From the NCBI GenBank assembly GCA_905331475.1, contig CAJNYU010002368.1, forward strand, positions 24,295 through 88,294: DNA of 64,000 nt, given 5' to 3'. The position numbers and the translations under genes were made by a program. Origin of the DNA: Rotaria socialis (Eukaryota > Rotifera > Eurotatoria > Philodinida > Philodinidae). Below are positions 1-11,040 of this stretch, piece by piece. The first letter of the stretch is position 1. The number at the start of each line of letters is the position of its first letter. The notes beneath the pieces were generated by a model that was given only the letters and a program-made list of their open reading frames with translations, was not told the origin of the DNA and made no database searches.

Positions 1-194
1 CTTAAGAATAAAGTCTATTTGGAATGAGAATATAAAATTCGGAAATATTGACAAATCTACTATAGATTCGTAATCAAAGATCCTTGAAATCTGAAGGCCA
101 ATATTTTTCTCACTTGACTTTTATCTTGGCATGGCCTCATCGATTGTACGAATTGAAATGAAAATCAAGAGTCAATTATCAATATGTAGTTTTT

Positions 195-647
195 GGGAGA
201 GCGAAAATTGGTCGAACGAAAATTGATCGCCGATAATTGGTCGATACGAAAATTGGTCGAAAATTTTGTAATAGAAAAACAAAAGCTTTTAAAGGAAAAC
301 TCTAAGTCCGAAGTGTATCTTGAGGGTGATGGTGTGGGTGAGGATGAGGGTGTAGGTGCGGCTGAGGTGTTCACCGTGTTCTCAAAACAGGTAACGTTAC
401 TAAAATAATTATAAGGTCTTCTTCTAAAGTTCTAAACTACTTTTCCTTTATTATGCATGCCTAATTTATTTGTCCGAATCACTATTTTCCTCTAATATTA
501 ACATGATATTACAGTTAGTGCTAGTTTCAGCTTTACACTACAAAGTTCTGGCTGCTTTTTAAAGAAAAAGCTTTTGTTCTTCTATTACAAAATTTTCGAC
601 CAAATTTTCGTATCGACCAATTATCGGCGACCAATTTTCGTAGACCC
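195..647. mobile_element. Non-autonomous element with ~100-bp inverted arms
   Basis: The left arm (about 195-305) and right arm (about 545-647) are near-identical inverted copies. Both contain several copies of the motif CGAAAATTGGTCG, and their outer ends read GGGAGAGCGAAAATTGG and, inverted, GGGTCTACGAAAATTGG. The interior holds a G-rich degenerate stretch at 318-372 built of GGTGNGG/GATGAGG units. No transposase is present. The motif-rich subterminal arms suggest a MITE, but I could not identify a clean target duplication, so the superfamily is unassigned. Open frames across it are by-products of the repeats. Confidence 0.7.
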
Positions 648-1489
648 ATAGTCAAAATCCTTCATCCGTATTGGTGCAAGGACGTATGTCTTGGGGTGCT
701 TGGCAATGCGATGCTCGAAGCTCAATCTTCTATCCATGATCGATATTGCATATATTTGTCGTAAAATAAAATTCATTATTGAAAACAAAAAAAATTTGTA
801 GTACGCTTGTCGAAATTCACTAGCTGAAATAAAACTTATATATTCATCATCGGCTCTCAATACTATATTAAATATCGGGTAAATTAATAAAAAAAAAATA
901 TAATCTACTCAAAATATTTCGTTATATGTGCTGTGCCTATTCGAATAGCACTCAGCTGTATATAAGAGATTGACGCATTGGTGAAGTGAAGTACAGAGAT
1001 TCTTGTAGGAAATTCAAACAGTTACTGGGCTGAAGTAAATATTACAACGTACTGTTTTCAAAATCAAAACTCTCATTACTTGATTCGTTCATATCAATAT
1101 TACTCAAGTGATGTTGCCGATAGAAACATACGAACAGACTTTGTAACATTTCAATGGGACGTTGTAGTTGAGATATTCTATGGAAGTTGTACTGACATGG
1201 TTTTTATTCCATTCACTCGATAGTCAATTTAGCCTTTTGTATGACTTATAATTATATTAAATTAAAATAGCATGTATCATGATTGATTCATACTCATTTT
1301 TCTGTGTCGTTAATAAAACAATGAATGGAATATTACCTTTCATCTGTCATTATTTTCTGTTTATTGCTCGTATGGTTAATTTTTTTCATAAAGAGCTTTA
1401 TTTGAGTGGATTGGCCTGATTAGTCCTGACCACTTCGTATGGTTAATGAAGGAATGAGTTTGTACAATCATCAATACCAATGACATATA
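648..1489. other. Gene-free stretch
   Basis: AT-rich sequence with short open frames only. I see no domain, RNA gene or repeat arm that I can support. Confidence 0.5.
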
Positions 1490-2413
1490 TCGGGTGTGGC
1501 AAAAGTGTTGGAACATTTTTTCTCTTGCAAATATTCTGATAGGGAAACAGCACACGTTTCTAAATTTCTCATCAACCGATACAGAAATCAATTCACTACA
1601 GAGACATGTTAACGTTAATTTAAAACGATGAAACCAAAACTTTTTATTGATTAATGTATATGGTCCAATAAATAACATTTATGTCCCACACATTTTTTCG
1701 TCATATGTTTTTCTTTTCTGTTAAGAAGTATTTAATTTTTCTAAATATAAGCCACTGCCAGACACAACTCGAAAAGCTCTATCGATTGCGTGCGATATAA
1801 TGTTTTCTAAAGCGTATTCTTCTGATTAGACACTAGGTCAATTTTTTGAAAAAGTATCATTTTCATCCTCAAGCTAGTGGTTTCGCAATGCAGGCTTTTT
1901 TAAATGGTACTCATCATTGAATCGACCTAATTTTGTCAGAATTTACTAGAGAATTGATTTGTCTGGTTATGAGAAGCTCAAATAAGACGTTATTTAAATG
2001 TATCAGCTAAAAAGAATTAAAATCCTATGAAAAAGCTATTTTTGCTGTAGATGCTCAGTCAGGAGATTTGTGTTATGCCCATATAGATTGTTATCAAATA
2101 CTTATAGACATCCCTGAAGGTGCATGTGATGCAGAATTCAATTACAAGAAATCAAGCTTCTTAGATTCATTCTTAGAATTTGAAAAGAACCTTGGAAATA
2201 TATAAAAGATTGCGGAGGACACAATTGCTATTGGATGAGTCACATATATTAACCAATAAATACTTTTTGTTTCATCGTTTTAAATTAAAGTTAACATGAG
2301 TTTGTAGAGAATTGAATTCTGTATCGGTTGATGAGAACTTTAGAATCGTGTGCTATTTCCCTATCAGAATATTTGCAAGAGAAAAAATGCTACAACACTT
2401 TTGCCACATCCAG
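1490..2413. mobile_element. TA-flanked DNA transposon with ~185-bp terminal inverted repeats
   Basis: The left arm 1490-1672 and right arm about 2238-2413 are inverted copies with scattered differences. Both start with a GGTGTGGCAAAAGTG-type end (left CGGGTGTGGC, right inverted CTGGATGTGGC). TA dinucleotides at 1488-1489 and 2414-2415 are a plausible target duplication of the Tc1/mariner class. The interior has no complete transposase. A short coding-like run at about 2016-2203 (+; includes AVDAQSGDLCYAHIDC) is followed by a stop and may be captured or decayed coding sequence. It is a non-autonomous copy. Confidence 0.75.
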
Positions 2414-2542
2414 TATGTGTTTTTATTGCATATCATTCTGTGAATATGAACACCGATAATTGAGATACAATCCTCTATTGTCTAAAATCTATAGGTAGCG
2501 ACATGGTATATATGTAGTTATCAAAGGGACTATTCAGTACCG

Positions 2543-2567
2543 CTCTCTCTCTCTCTCTCTCTCTCTC
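2543..2567. repeat. (CT)n microsatellite
   Basis: Uninterrupted CT dinucleotide run of about 25 bp. Confidence 0.95.
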
Positions 2568-2568
2568 C

Positions 2569-5098
2569 TACATTCAAGTATGAAATTTTGCTGACACAAA
2601 GAATGTTAACATTCAACAAAATTCTTGTAAAGAAGCATGTACTATTTCCAAGAAAAAATGTATCTAAGATTTGATAATTTATCGAGCAGAGGTTCAATTA
2701 ACTTCAGAAACTACCAATAGATAAAATTTTGCTTCATAAGATTTATTTTTAACCAAAAATGTTTGAGAAATAGATGGTATAAGTTTATATTATTGATCTC
2801 TTTTTTATTTAAAATATGATATGCTAATTGAATTTAACTCAATATTTTTTATGTTAGTTTCGTTTTATACTTGATATTGAATAGAGTAAATTATTTTTCT
2901 ATAAAAGCGTAAATCTTCTCTATAGATTGGTTATCATATCTATTTCTGTTAAACAGGATCTCAAGAAAATCAATATATAACCCTTAGGTTATATTGGATT
3001 TCACCCGATTCATATAGAATTCCATAGAGCATTCGAGAGATATTTTAAAAAACTAGTTGAGACAATGAAATAAACATTGCTCAAAGTATGAAGAATTAGA
3101 AATTCAATCTTACTTCATTGAGTATCCCATAAATTGTAAAATCAAAACAAAAAGAGGATTTCGCCAGTTTCTCTCTCTTACCCGCATCCTTCGGTAAGAA
3201 ATTCATGAAAATCACAACTCGTTAATTAAAACAAAAAATTCAAGAAAAACTATTGGCTACTTTTACTTTTATAAATAGGTACATTTTGAGGAATTTTAGG
3301 GTGCTGGATTTCGAAAGAAAATAACTATTATTCTAATAACAGAGAATATATCAACTAAAATATCCTAAATATTGTAGATGTTTCTCAAGACAAACTAATA
3401 TTAAATTGACAACACTCGATAACTCTATGCTGACAAATTCAATCAAGCTTTTACATAAATTAATATACATCTTTATTATAAATTTGTTCTTTTAATTCTT
3501 TACAAATTTCAGAAAATGTTTTGTCTAATATTGTCTATGTCTCAACCATGCTTGGCACCTTTTTATATTTGTGTCATTGGTTTGCTTTGTTCACAAGAAC
3601 GATTGAGATTTTCATATTATTTGTTGTTTTATTATTTTTATTGACAACAGATTTAGGAGCAAAACATGTATGACATCCACTTTTCGACTTAATTTTGACG
3701 TAGCTCTCAACTAGACAAGATACAGTCATATCATCTAGTCTCTTTTTATTTATCTCCTTTTTTCTTTCATCAAAGAGTTCTTCTTTGTTGCTCACAGAAC
3801 TGGATATCTACATTTATTTACTTTATAAAAATGACTATTTTATGTTCTATATAAACTTGTCAGATTCAAACAGATATGAACCCTGATTGATTTGACTATA
3901 TAAACAAAGCAAGAGCGTTTTGTAAAAAATAATGAAAAGCTTACCATCTTCGGTGGACATTTCTTGCACCATCATAAAATTCATATAAAGAATAATCTAA
4001 ATCCAAAAACTTGATAACTAGTAAAAACAAATGTTAGACTACACGTCAAAAAAATCTCACCAGAAATGTTAAATCTAAATGTTGGATTAAGTTGAGTGTG
4101 ATGACAATGCATTTCGATACAATATTAACAAGTAAAGAATTCGTCGATGCATGTGATCTGCCACTTAAATACAATTAATTGAATGTTAATCAGAAGACAT
4201 AACTTGACGTTGAAAACATGCAGAGATATACTTCGAAAATGAACCATTAATTTGAATCTTTTTCTAGTGGTAGTCGATTCACTAGAATCAACAGTGTAGA
4301 GAATCTTCGTATTCGATAATTCCCTCAGCTGATTATGTTTCATGCAATATATTTATTTGATTGTTTCTTTGTTGCAGTTACTTTAAAAGAAAAAAAAACA
4401 CTTCATAGTTTTTTTCTTCATTCAGCTCGTAGCTAATTGTTCATTTCTGCAACTTTTTTTTAAAAATCACCGATAATTCAAAAGTTTTAATGGGCGTAAA
4501 AAAATCGTCTGTTGTTTGTATTGCATTCTCTCACTGTATTTGACCGAATCAAATAGTGTAGAGAAAAAGCGAATGTCTGAGGCGATGACAGTGTCACGAA
4601 ATAAATGCAATAAAAATATTTGTGTCCATGCAAAGAATTTATAAAAAAAATAAAGAAATAACGAATTCATCCAACCTGATGGTTTGATGAAAAGCAACAA
4701 ACTGAAGTCACAGGTAGTAGTCATTGTTAATAAACTATTTGAGCTCCGTTAAATACCATATATTGTATTATTTTGTTTGAAAAAAAAGAAAGATTATACA
4801 ACAAAAATGAACAGAGCGTATGCTGATAATTACTAGTCTGCTGAAGGTTCTTACAAAAAAACATAAGCGGTACTATTGTCAAAAATCGCTTACGATTTCT
4901 TTAGGCATATAAAAAGAAAAAACAATAAAAGATGATTCTATTAATGTCTGTAAAAGTTGCCTCAGTTTATCATTCCATTATGAAATATTTATTGTCAATG
5001 TAAAACTTATTGAAACATACTTTTCAATACGATGAGATATCAATTAAATTTTTACAATGCTCCTTCATTTTGTTTAAGTGTTTTAGAAAATAAACAAA
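2569..5098. other. Mostly gene-free stretch
   Basis: AT-rich intergenic DNA. One open frame on the minus strand at 3577-3795 is somewhat coding-like (lysine/glutamate-rich, contains SKSGCHTCFAPKSVV). It lacks an ATG start and a recognisable domain. A consensus acceptor (ccag) lies just upstream, so it could be an isolated exon or a gene relic. Nothing else is supportable. Confidence 0.4.
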
Positions 5099-6434
5099 AT
5101 GCGTCTTGCAGCTCGCCGTCCAACAATCGTTAATCCAACGATACACATTCGATCCTACAATTTTGGTCCCTTTTTAGTTTTAATTGTAACCGGTTGTCTA
5201 TTATCCTTCCTCGCAGGTTACATCAATACAATCTGTATTGCTAGTTTGTTTCAATCATCAATAGCTGGCTTCACAGGCTCTACATCAAGAATGGTTATTG
5301 AATTGGCACAACTAAATCTTGGCAAGACATTTTATTACATACTATTAATATTTTCGTTCATATTCGGCAGTTTCATTTCTGCAGCGTTAATAGGTGGTTC
5401 ATCGTTTCGAATTCAACGATCCTATGGTTTGGTACTCGTTCTAGAATCATTTGCACTTGCCTTTAGTTACTTATGTGAAGTAAGAAACAAGAAAGTTCTT
5501 AATATTTTCCATAGATTTTTCAACTAAATTTTAGAAAGCTCAAAGATTTTTTTTGTTGTGCCAATAAAGTATACTCAATTCTAGAGATAGTAAGAATTTT
5601 AACTTAATGATAGAATTCTTTTAATACTTTTTAAGAATAAATATAATGAAAACATTCTTAAAAGAAAAACAGCCTGTCCGTCCAGACATACATCAGAAAT
5701 TCGTTTTGCATTTGATTCACTCATTTTTCTATGTCGAGTTTGATAGACCATTATTCATTTTCTTCTAAGACATGTATCTACTAAAGATCTATGTTTCTGA
5801 TATAAGTCTACGACTTTTAAATGAATAGTGTTCGAAAACAATAGTTTCAATAAATATTTTCTTGTAGGAATCTGCATCGCGTCTGAAACAAAACTCCTCT
5901 ATATATTTATATACGGGTGCGTGTTTAGTAGCTTTTACATGTGGCCTTCAAAATGGTATGTGTACAACGTTTTCTGGTGCCGTTATTCGTACAACCCATA
6001 TGACAGGCGTACTCACAGATATTGGTCTCGTTTTGGGACAAGCTCTCTTTTATCCACGAACACGTAAACATCTCTGGAAGCTGAAAGTTTTGGTTCCCTT
6101 GTATGCAAGCTTCTGCTGCGGCGGTCTTAGCGGATGGTTTGCACATAAACTGTTACTCATCAAATCCATCCTTCTAGCATCTGCCATTGTTGGAGTCATG
6201 GGTATTGGACATGTCTGTTATTGTAAAATTTATCTTATGTATACGCCAAAGCAAATTAGTAAGAAACATTTGAGAAGAAATCTAAAAAAGCGTTTAGCAA
6301 CTCCAACAATAGTCGTTCATGGAAGTGCAAATAATATTTTCAATACAAAACAAAATGGAATTGCTAAAGAATCCATTCAAGAACAGCAAGATGATATGGT
6401 AGATACGCCAGAAATTCAAAATCTTTTTAATTGA
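5099..6434 (+). CDS. DUF1275 (YoaK-type) multi-pass membrane protein, two exons
   Basis: Exon 1 is 5099-5479 and exon 2 is 5868-6434. They are separated by a 388-bp phase-0 intron (GTAAGA...TTGTAG), giving a 315-residue product. The protein has about six hydrophobic segments, the first at residues 24-44. Family hallmarks are visible: SFLAGYINTI (36-45), GFTGSTSR (57-64, the usual H/N-x-TGN-T region), GLQNGM (153-158) and TTHMTGVLTDIGLVLG (169-184). The last ~70 residues form a basic, then acidic, cytosol-like tail not seen in the ~230-residue bacterial members. The family is mainly bacterial and fungal, and its substrate is not established, so I assign only 'integral membrane protein, possible transporter'. 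The start is the first ATG after a run of AT-rich DNA. Acquisition from a non-animal source followed by intron gain is an inference. Confidence 0.88.
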
Positions 6435-6575
6435 AAAATTACAATCGTTCATGATACAGAACCTAACACTAAAGCATCATGACAACACTTCTTAATCGAT
6501 TGAATCTATCTTCCAATAACATACCTTGATTTAGTTAAACGAGTGTATTTTTACTTTTTTATTAATTTAGTTTTA

Positions 6576-6873
6576 GCAGCGTCCAAGAACTGAGAAATAG
6601 GAATTCCTAATGTGTCGAGAATTGTCAGTGCCGCTCTGATAACTTCTAGAGGAAATGGGAGTCAACTATGGGTTCCCTCCCAGGTCCATCATTCACGAAA
6701 GTTGCGATATTGCTGTTTTAAAAATAATTTTTGCATGAAATCATTGATTTTCACAATTTTTCAAGTGAAAATGAGTGTAAGTACAAAAATTATCGTGAAT
6801 ATTCCATATTTTTACCTTTAGTATGCAAAGAACTGATGAGGAATTCCTAATCCTCAGTCCTTGGGCATCCCTC
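6576..6873. mobile_element. Short MITE-like element with ~30-bp inverted ends
   Basis: Left end (6580s) reads GTCCAAGAACTGAG then AGGAATTCCTAAT. The right end read inverted is GCCCAAGGACTGAG then AGGAATTCCTCAT, with an outermost GAGGGATGCCC resembling hAT-type ends. About 300 bp lies between the ends with no coding capacity. I could not define the exact boundaries or a target duplication. Confidence 0.55.
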
Positions 6874-7220
6874 GTAATAACACAAACCCAATCTTTATTA
6901 AAGAATCAATTAATATACTTGCATGTTTTCGAATTTGATACGTTTTACTACGAACATATGCGTCAGAGATAAACAACTTATATCACTATGTGACTCTTGT
7001 TGAGTGTAGACACTTGATGAAAAGTGAAGTTTTCTTTTCGCATCACAACCAGTAGTCTTTTCTGACGTCAATTTCAACACAATACACTTGAACTATTCAT
7101 ATAGATATCAACGCAGTTCGTATCTATCATGAGTCAGCCACATCTTCTTTTTGTTGAGTTCTTGTATAAAATAAATGAATATACCGTTTTGTTATCATTT
7201 TCCCCCGTTAAACGTGCACA

Positions 7221-8129
7221 ATGTCAAGTATTAAAGCAACTCTTTTTTTGGTAGTAATAATATTTATTTTCGGTATAAAACCATCCAATGCAACAGTGTC
7301 ATGTACAACTTGTTCAAATTCAATGCGTATTAATATAACGACTGATAAAGATCTAGATACTACCGGATGTAAATTGGAAGAAGACGAACTGTGTTCACTT
7401 GTATTACGTATTGATTATACAAATAGTAATAGTAGTTTTGCTATTTTCAGTGGTTCTGAAGAAGCAGCACTAATTTTGACTAATGGGGAACCTCAATTAA
7501 GTGAGGTAACATTCATTTGGTTTAATGAATTACGTGTTCAACGTATGGCGAATATTTTATGTTTTGCTGGAGCAAGTTGTGGTGTAGATCTTCTCAAAAA
7601 AATATACAGAGATGAATGTCGGTTAATTTTAAAATATATTTAAATTAAAATCAAGACCCCTTTTGTTTCTTTCGCTTTAGTTCGTTTATTTGACTATAAA
7701 ACAATTCAAAATGCATTGGCTACTAAATTATATTCATCATCAACTCCTGTTTCAAGTTTGACATGTGCAGATCCATCTGGTTCATCTGTATCATGTGCAG
7801 ATGGATTTTGTCGGTCGATTTTTGATGGAAATTCAAAAGTACAATATTCAAATTGTGTTGCAAAAGGATTAGTTTCTAATCCATATGGTATAACAATACA
7901 AAAATCAACCATGGCTGATTTAGGTGGAGAGCAAATTTCTATTATATTTACTTGTAATAAACCAATGTGTAACTCGAATGACAATATAAATCAAGTTCTT
8001 CAACAATTAGCTGCAGACAATATTATTCCAAAACCTACGATAACAACAACACCAAGTGAAGGAATCAAAATATTTCAACATGAAAAAATATTATTAGTTT
8101 CTTTTTTATTTTTATTTTCAAAATTCTAA
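7221..8129 (+). CDS. Secreted cysteine-rich, probably GPI-anchored protein (Ly6/uPAR-like pattern)
   Basis: Exon 1 is 7221-7617 and exon 2 is 7681-8129, giving 281 residues. A 63-bp intron fits best because it joins the frames as ...IYRDE-F-RLFDYK... The donor GTCGGT is non-ideal, so this junction is less certain than the others. Residues 1-24 form a signal peptide ending in SNA. The mature part has CTTC (28-31) and further cysteines at 50, 58, 114 and 120. A second cysteine cluster follows in exon 2 and ends in CNKPMCN, like the terminal Cys-Asn of Ly6/uPAR folds. The C-terminus is a Thr/Pro linker plus a hydrophobic tail (ILLVSFLFLF), as in GPI-anchor signals. It is probably a cell-surface protein. 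The Ly6 assignment is tentative and the ligand is unknown. Confidence 0.72.
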
Positions 8130-8148
8130 TTTTTGAATGAATTTTGAA

Positions 8149-8154
8149 AATAAA
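8149..8154 (+). promoter_or_regulatory. Polyadenylation signal AATAAA
   Basis: A canonical AATAAA lies about 20 bp after the stop codon of the cysteine-rich protein gene. Confidence 0.6.
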
Positions 8155-8738
8155 TATATTTTAACTTGATTCGTACTAAAATAAGTCACATCTGAATAGT
8201 TTATTGAGATGATAAATATGTCAATAGCTATCAAGTCTGCAGGCTTTAGTAAGTTATACTTTCAAATTTACAACACTTTCAAAAACAATATCAGTCTTTA
8301 GATTTCGGAAAAGAAATGAAATTCTCATATATATATATAAAATAAAGAAATTTTGAGACTATGAGAACATAAATAAAAAAAACTGCTCTACACATTATTC
8401 TAAACTATTCATTAAGGCAAATACTGATATATATATACTATGACATGAAAAACATATTCTCGAAAACAATTGGTAAAACGTGATATGTCATTTAAATAGT
8501 TTTTGTATATTATTTCGAAACTCGCTAAAATATAAGGTAGCTATTTTCAAGAATTTTTCATGACCAATTATCTACGAACATGCATTTTCTTATCAACTTC
8601 AAGAATTAAAAATCTCTTTAAAATTATGAATGGCAAATATTAAGAACTAAATAATACATACTACAAAAGTCAAGTAAATTACTAGAACATTCAAATGCTC
8701 TGTTCACACTAGTTTTTCAGATATTAAAAGCATTTTCC

Positions 8739-10063
8739 TCAACTGATAAATGGATTAATAATCATTGATACTATAGCGATAAATGCACTGATTGTTATTA
8801 GATATGATTGTTGAGTGAGAAATTTAACATGAAACAAATAAACTAAGGTAACACAAGCATATGGCGTCCAACTAAGTAAATGTTCACTGATTAAAAATAT
8901 GCTGGCTAACAGAGGCCAAAGCAGGCTCAGACAGGCCAAAAATTGCTTGAACCTCTGATAAGTACTGGTCCGAAATTTGTGGTCTATGCCTATGACAGAT
9001 CGGTTACCTCCAGGTATAAAAATACACTCGGTGCTCTGTATGTAACTCTAGTTTTTAGTCTCTCATCATTATTGTATTAGCTTCAAAAACGTTGACACGC
9101 CCACAGGCCTCGAAGACGCGGTCTGTTTTGGCCACTGGTGACTAAAGCAAAATGACGATCAGCTTTCAAACGATGTAAACGCATTGCATAACAAATTTGA
9201 AGAGGACATGTAACAGGAGCAGATCTTACATGTTTATCAACAGTTGGAAATTTCGATAATTTAACTTCGACAAATTTATTTGATTTTGTTATACTACTAT
9301 CACTTGATGAGTTAAATGATGGCAGTGAACATTTTTTTTACCAACAAACAATTTATTTTTGATAATTTATTGAATGACTGCCACCTATTCATTCTTAATA
9401 CTTCATGAAGAAGATGACGAATAATACAATGGACATAAATATTTACAATTGATAAAAGAATCAATAGAATACAATAAACAAATGAAAATACTAACATTAA
9501 ATTTAAACGAAAACTTATTGATAGATCTGATCAATTTAATCCACAATGAAAACCAAGTCCTGCTGGTAGATATTTATTTCAATTGAATAATGGTGGTAAC
9601 ACAAAAATAAGAGCAATTAACCAACAAATAACCACGCTTATATACGAGTGTTGTTGAAAATATTTTTGTTTTATTTGTCGGAAGAACTGTACCATAACGA
9701 ATGATTGATGTTACCAGTAATATAAACATATGAACACATTCATTTTAATAAGATACAAAACCTTCTAATTGACAATAAAATACTGAACATTAACGATGAC
9801 ATGTCAAATTTTGTGAAACAACTGATGGTACTATTACAATCATAGCTAATACCGATGAAAATATCATCAATAAAATCAATAAATAATGATGAGAACGATA
9901 TTGTTGATGATGAAATGGTCAATAAAGAAAAACGAATGTTAAATAAAATTGAAAATAAAGATACAAATAATGTAATCAATCCACTTATACGTGCTAAATT
10001 ACATTCGGTATTATTAATCGATTGAAATAATTGACCAACGCATTAGGTTACATTCGAATTCAT
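8739..10063 (-). pseudogene. Decayed opsin-like class A GPCR
   Basis: Pieces of one seven-helix receptor occur in order on the minus strand but in different frames. A start region and TM1 (from 10063) are followed by TM2 (YLLILLMIFSSVLAMIVIV) and a TM3 start with C-x-L-x-GF (CQLEGF). TM4 contains LIALIFVLPPLFN, and TM5 is at about 9330-9500. An ICL3 piece (CYAMRLHRLKADRHFALV) and TM6 (HLLSWTPYA) come next, then TM7 ending INPFIS at 8739. The TM6 wording and the C-x-L-x-GF of TM3 are opsin-like. The retinal lysine position in TM7 (usually A-K) reads A-I. Stops interrupt it at 10043-10045 (TAA), 9790-9792 (TAA), 9745-9747 (TAA), 9579-9581 (TGA) and 9531-9533 (TGA). A 228-bp transposon sits between ICL3 and TM6. 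It cannot encode a receptor. Confidence 0.75.
8910..9137. mobile_element. 228-bp hAT-type MITE inside the GPCR pseudogene
   Basis: Ends are CAGAGGCCAAAGCAG (left) and, inverted, CAGTGGCCAAAACAG (right). The flanking octamers CTGGCTAA (8902-8909) and GTGACTAA (9138-9145) match at six of eight positions, as expected for an aged 8-bp duplication. Removing the element restores continuity between the ICL3 piece and TM6 of the host pseudogene, which supports these boundaries. Confidence 0.75.
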
Positions 10064-10453
10064 TGTTTACAAAATAAAAAAGATATTTATTTATTATCTA
10101 TTAATCATAGCAACATGTTTATCAAAACAAAGACACCTATTAAAAATACGACACTAAAAAATATATTTATCAATGTATATTTATTCATATCTATGTTGTA
10201 ATACTAGACAGCAGTGTGAACCCTACTTTGGTCGAAAATAAAGATGTCGAAAGGTAAAAATTTCCACTGATAAATGTTAAAATTTTTTATTTTAGTTCTG
10301 TGCGTATAAAAAGATTAAAGTATTTTTTTTGTTTAAAAGTTTTATTTATCGAAAAAACGTTCGGAACAAAATTTGTTTAAAAATGCAGAATCATGCTCGA
10401 TGAATAACTATTCTTCAGTCGTAAATTGGGTTTCTATACTTTTCTTTTTTGGT
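10064..10453. other. Gene-free stretch between two pseudogenes
   Basis: AT-rich DNA with no supportable gene. It separates the start of the GPCR pseudogene from the 3' end of the FLYWCH pseudogene; both lie on the minus strand. Confidence 0.5.
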
Positions 10454-11040
10454 TCAACAACTAATAATAAGCCAGTCAGTAGACCTGCTGAGTTGAATGA
10501 CGTCTGAATTTGATTGATCATGATGATCACATTTACCTCCGTATAAATAAACATCATTTTCATCCGTGTGAACTACCATTGAGCATCCACTAACAATGCA
10601 AATCCAATATTTTTTAAGGGGCCATCTTCTTATTACATTTGTATAATTGTTCATTCATAACTAATAATGGGTGACCTTTGTTCGATGTAATGAAGGATAA
10701 GTTTTCATTCCCAGGACGATGTTTCCGGCCTCCGGAAATGAGCGGACTTAATTGGAACCGGCCAGGAACATGCAGGAAACGCACCGGAACGTGCAGGAAA
10801 ACGCCGGATATCACCGGACCCTGGAAGCAGTATTCCGGGGCGGATTTCTCCGGATTTTCCAGGTGATTTCCGACGGGAACCAACAGGAGCTTGGCGGAAC
10901 ATACAGGAAAAATCCGGAGATTTCCCGGTCCGGAATACTGCTTCTGTGAAATCGCGCGAATGCGCGGGAACCGGCCGTTTCCCGGGCCGGTTGCTTGGAC
11001 CTGGGTTTGCATCAAAACTTGAATCCGGAGAAATCGACAT
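10454..11040 (-). pseudogene. FLYWCH-type zinc-finger gene fragment split by a transposon
   Basis: Read on the minus strand from an ATG at 11038-11040, the piece starts MSISPDSSFDAN and is interrupted by the 296-bp element at 10710-11005. It resumes with a FLYWCH-like domain: SNKGHPLLV, YKCNKK, then YWIC-IVSGC (W-x-C-x4-C) and VYLYGGKCDHHD in place of the usual terminal HxH. A frameshift near 10620 separates ...NKKMAP (then a stop) from ...KKYWIC. FLYWCH domains occur in chromatin-type proteins and beside MULE transposases. No transposase follows here, so the parent type cannot be decided. Confidence 0.65.
10710..11005. mobile_element. 296-bp GC-rich MITE with CCGGAA subterminal motif
   Basis: Bounded by CCCAGGACGATG on the left and, inverted, CCCAGGTCCAAGC on the right. 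It is far richer in GC than anything nearby and packed with CCGGAA/TTCCGG-type words and CAGGAAA. Flanking octamers TTTTCATT and TTTGCATC match at six of eight positions. It carries no coding sequence; several overlapping open frames simply reflect its lack of AT-rich stops. Confidence 0.7.

Noticed and set aside
1376-1678. 100-codon open frame on the minus strand
   Set aside because: It lies mostly within the left inverted repeat of the 1490-2413 element, and the repeat also occurs inverted at 2238-2413. Not a gene.
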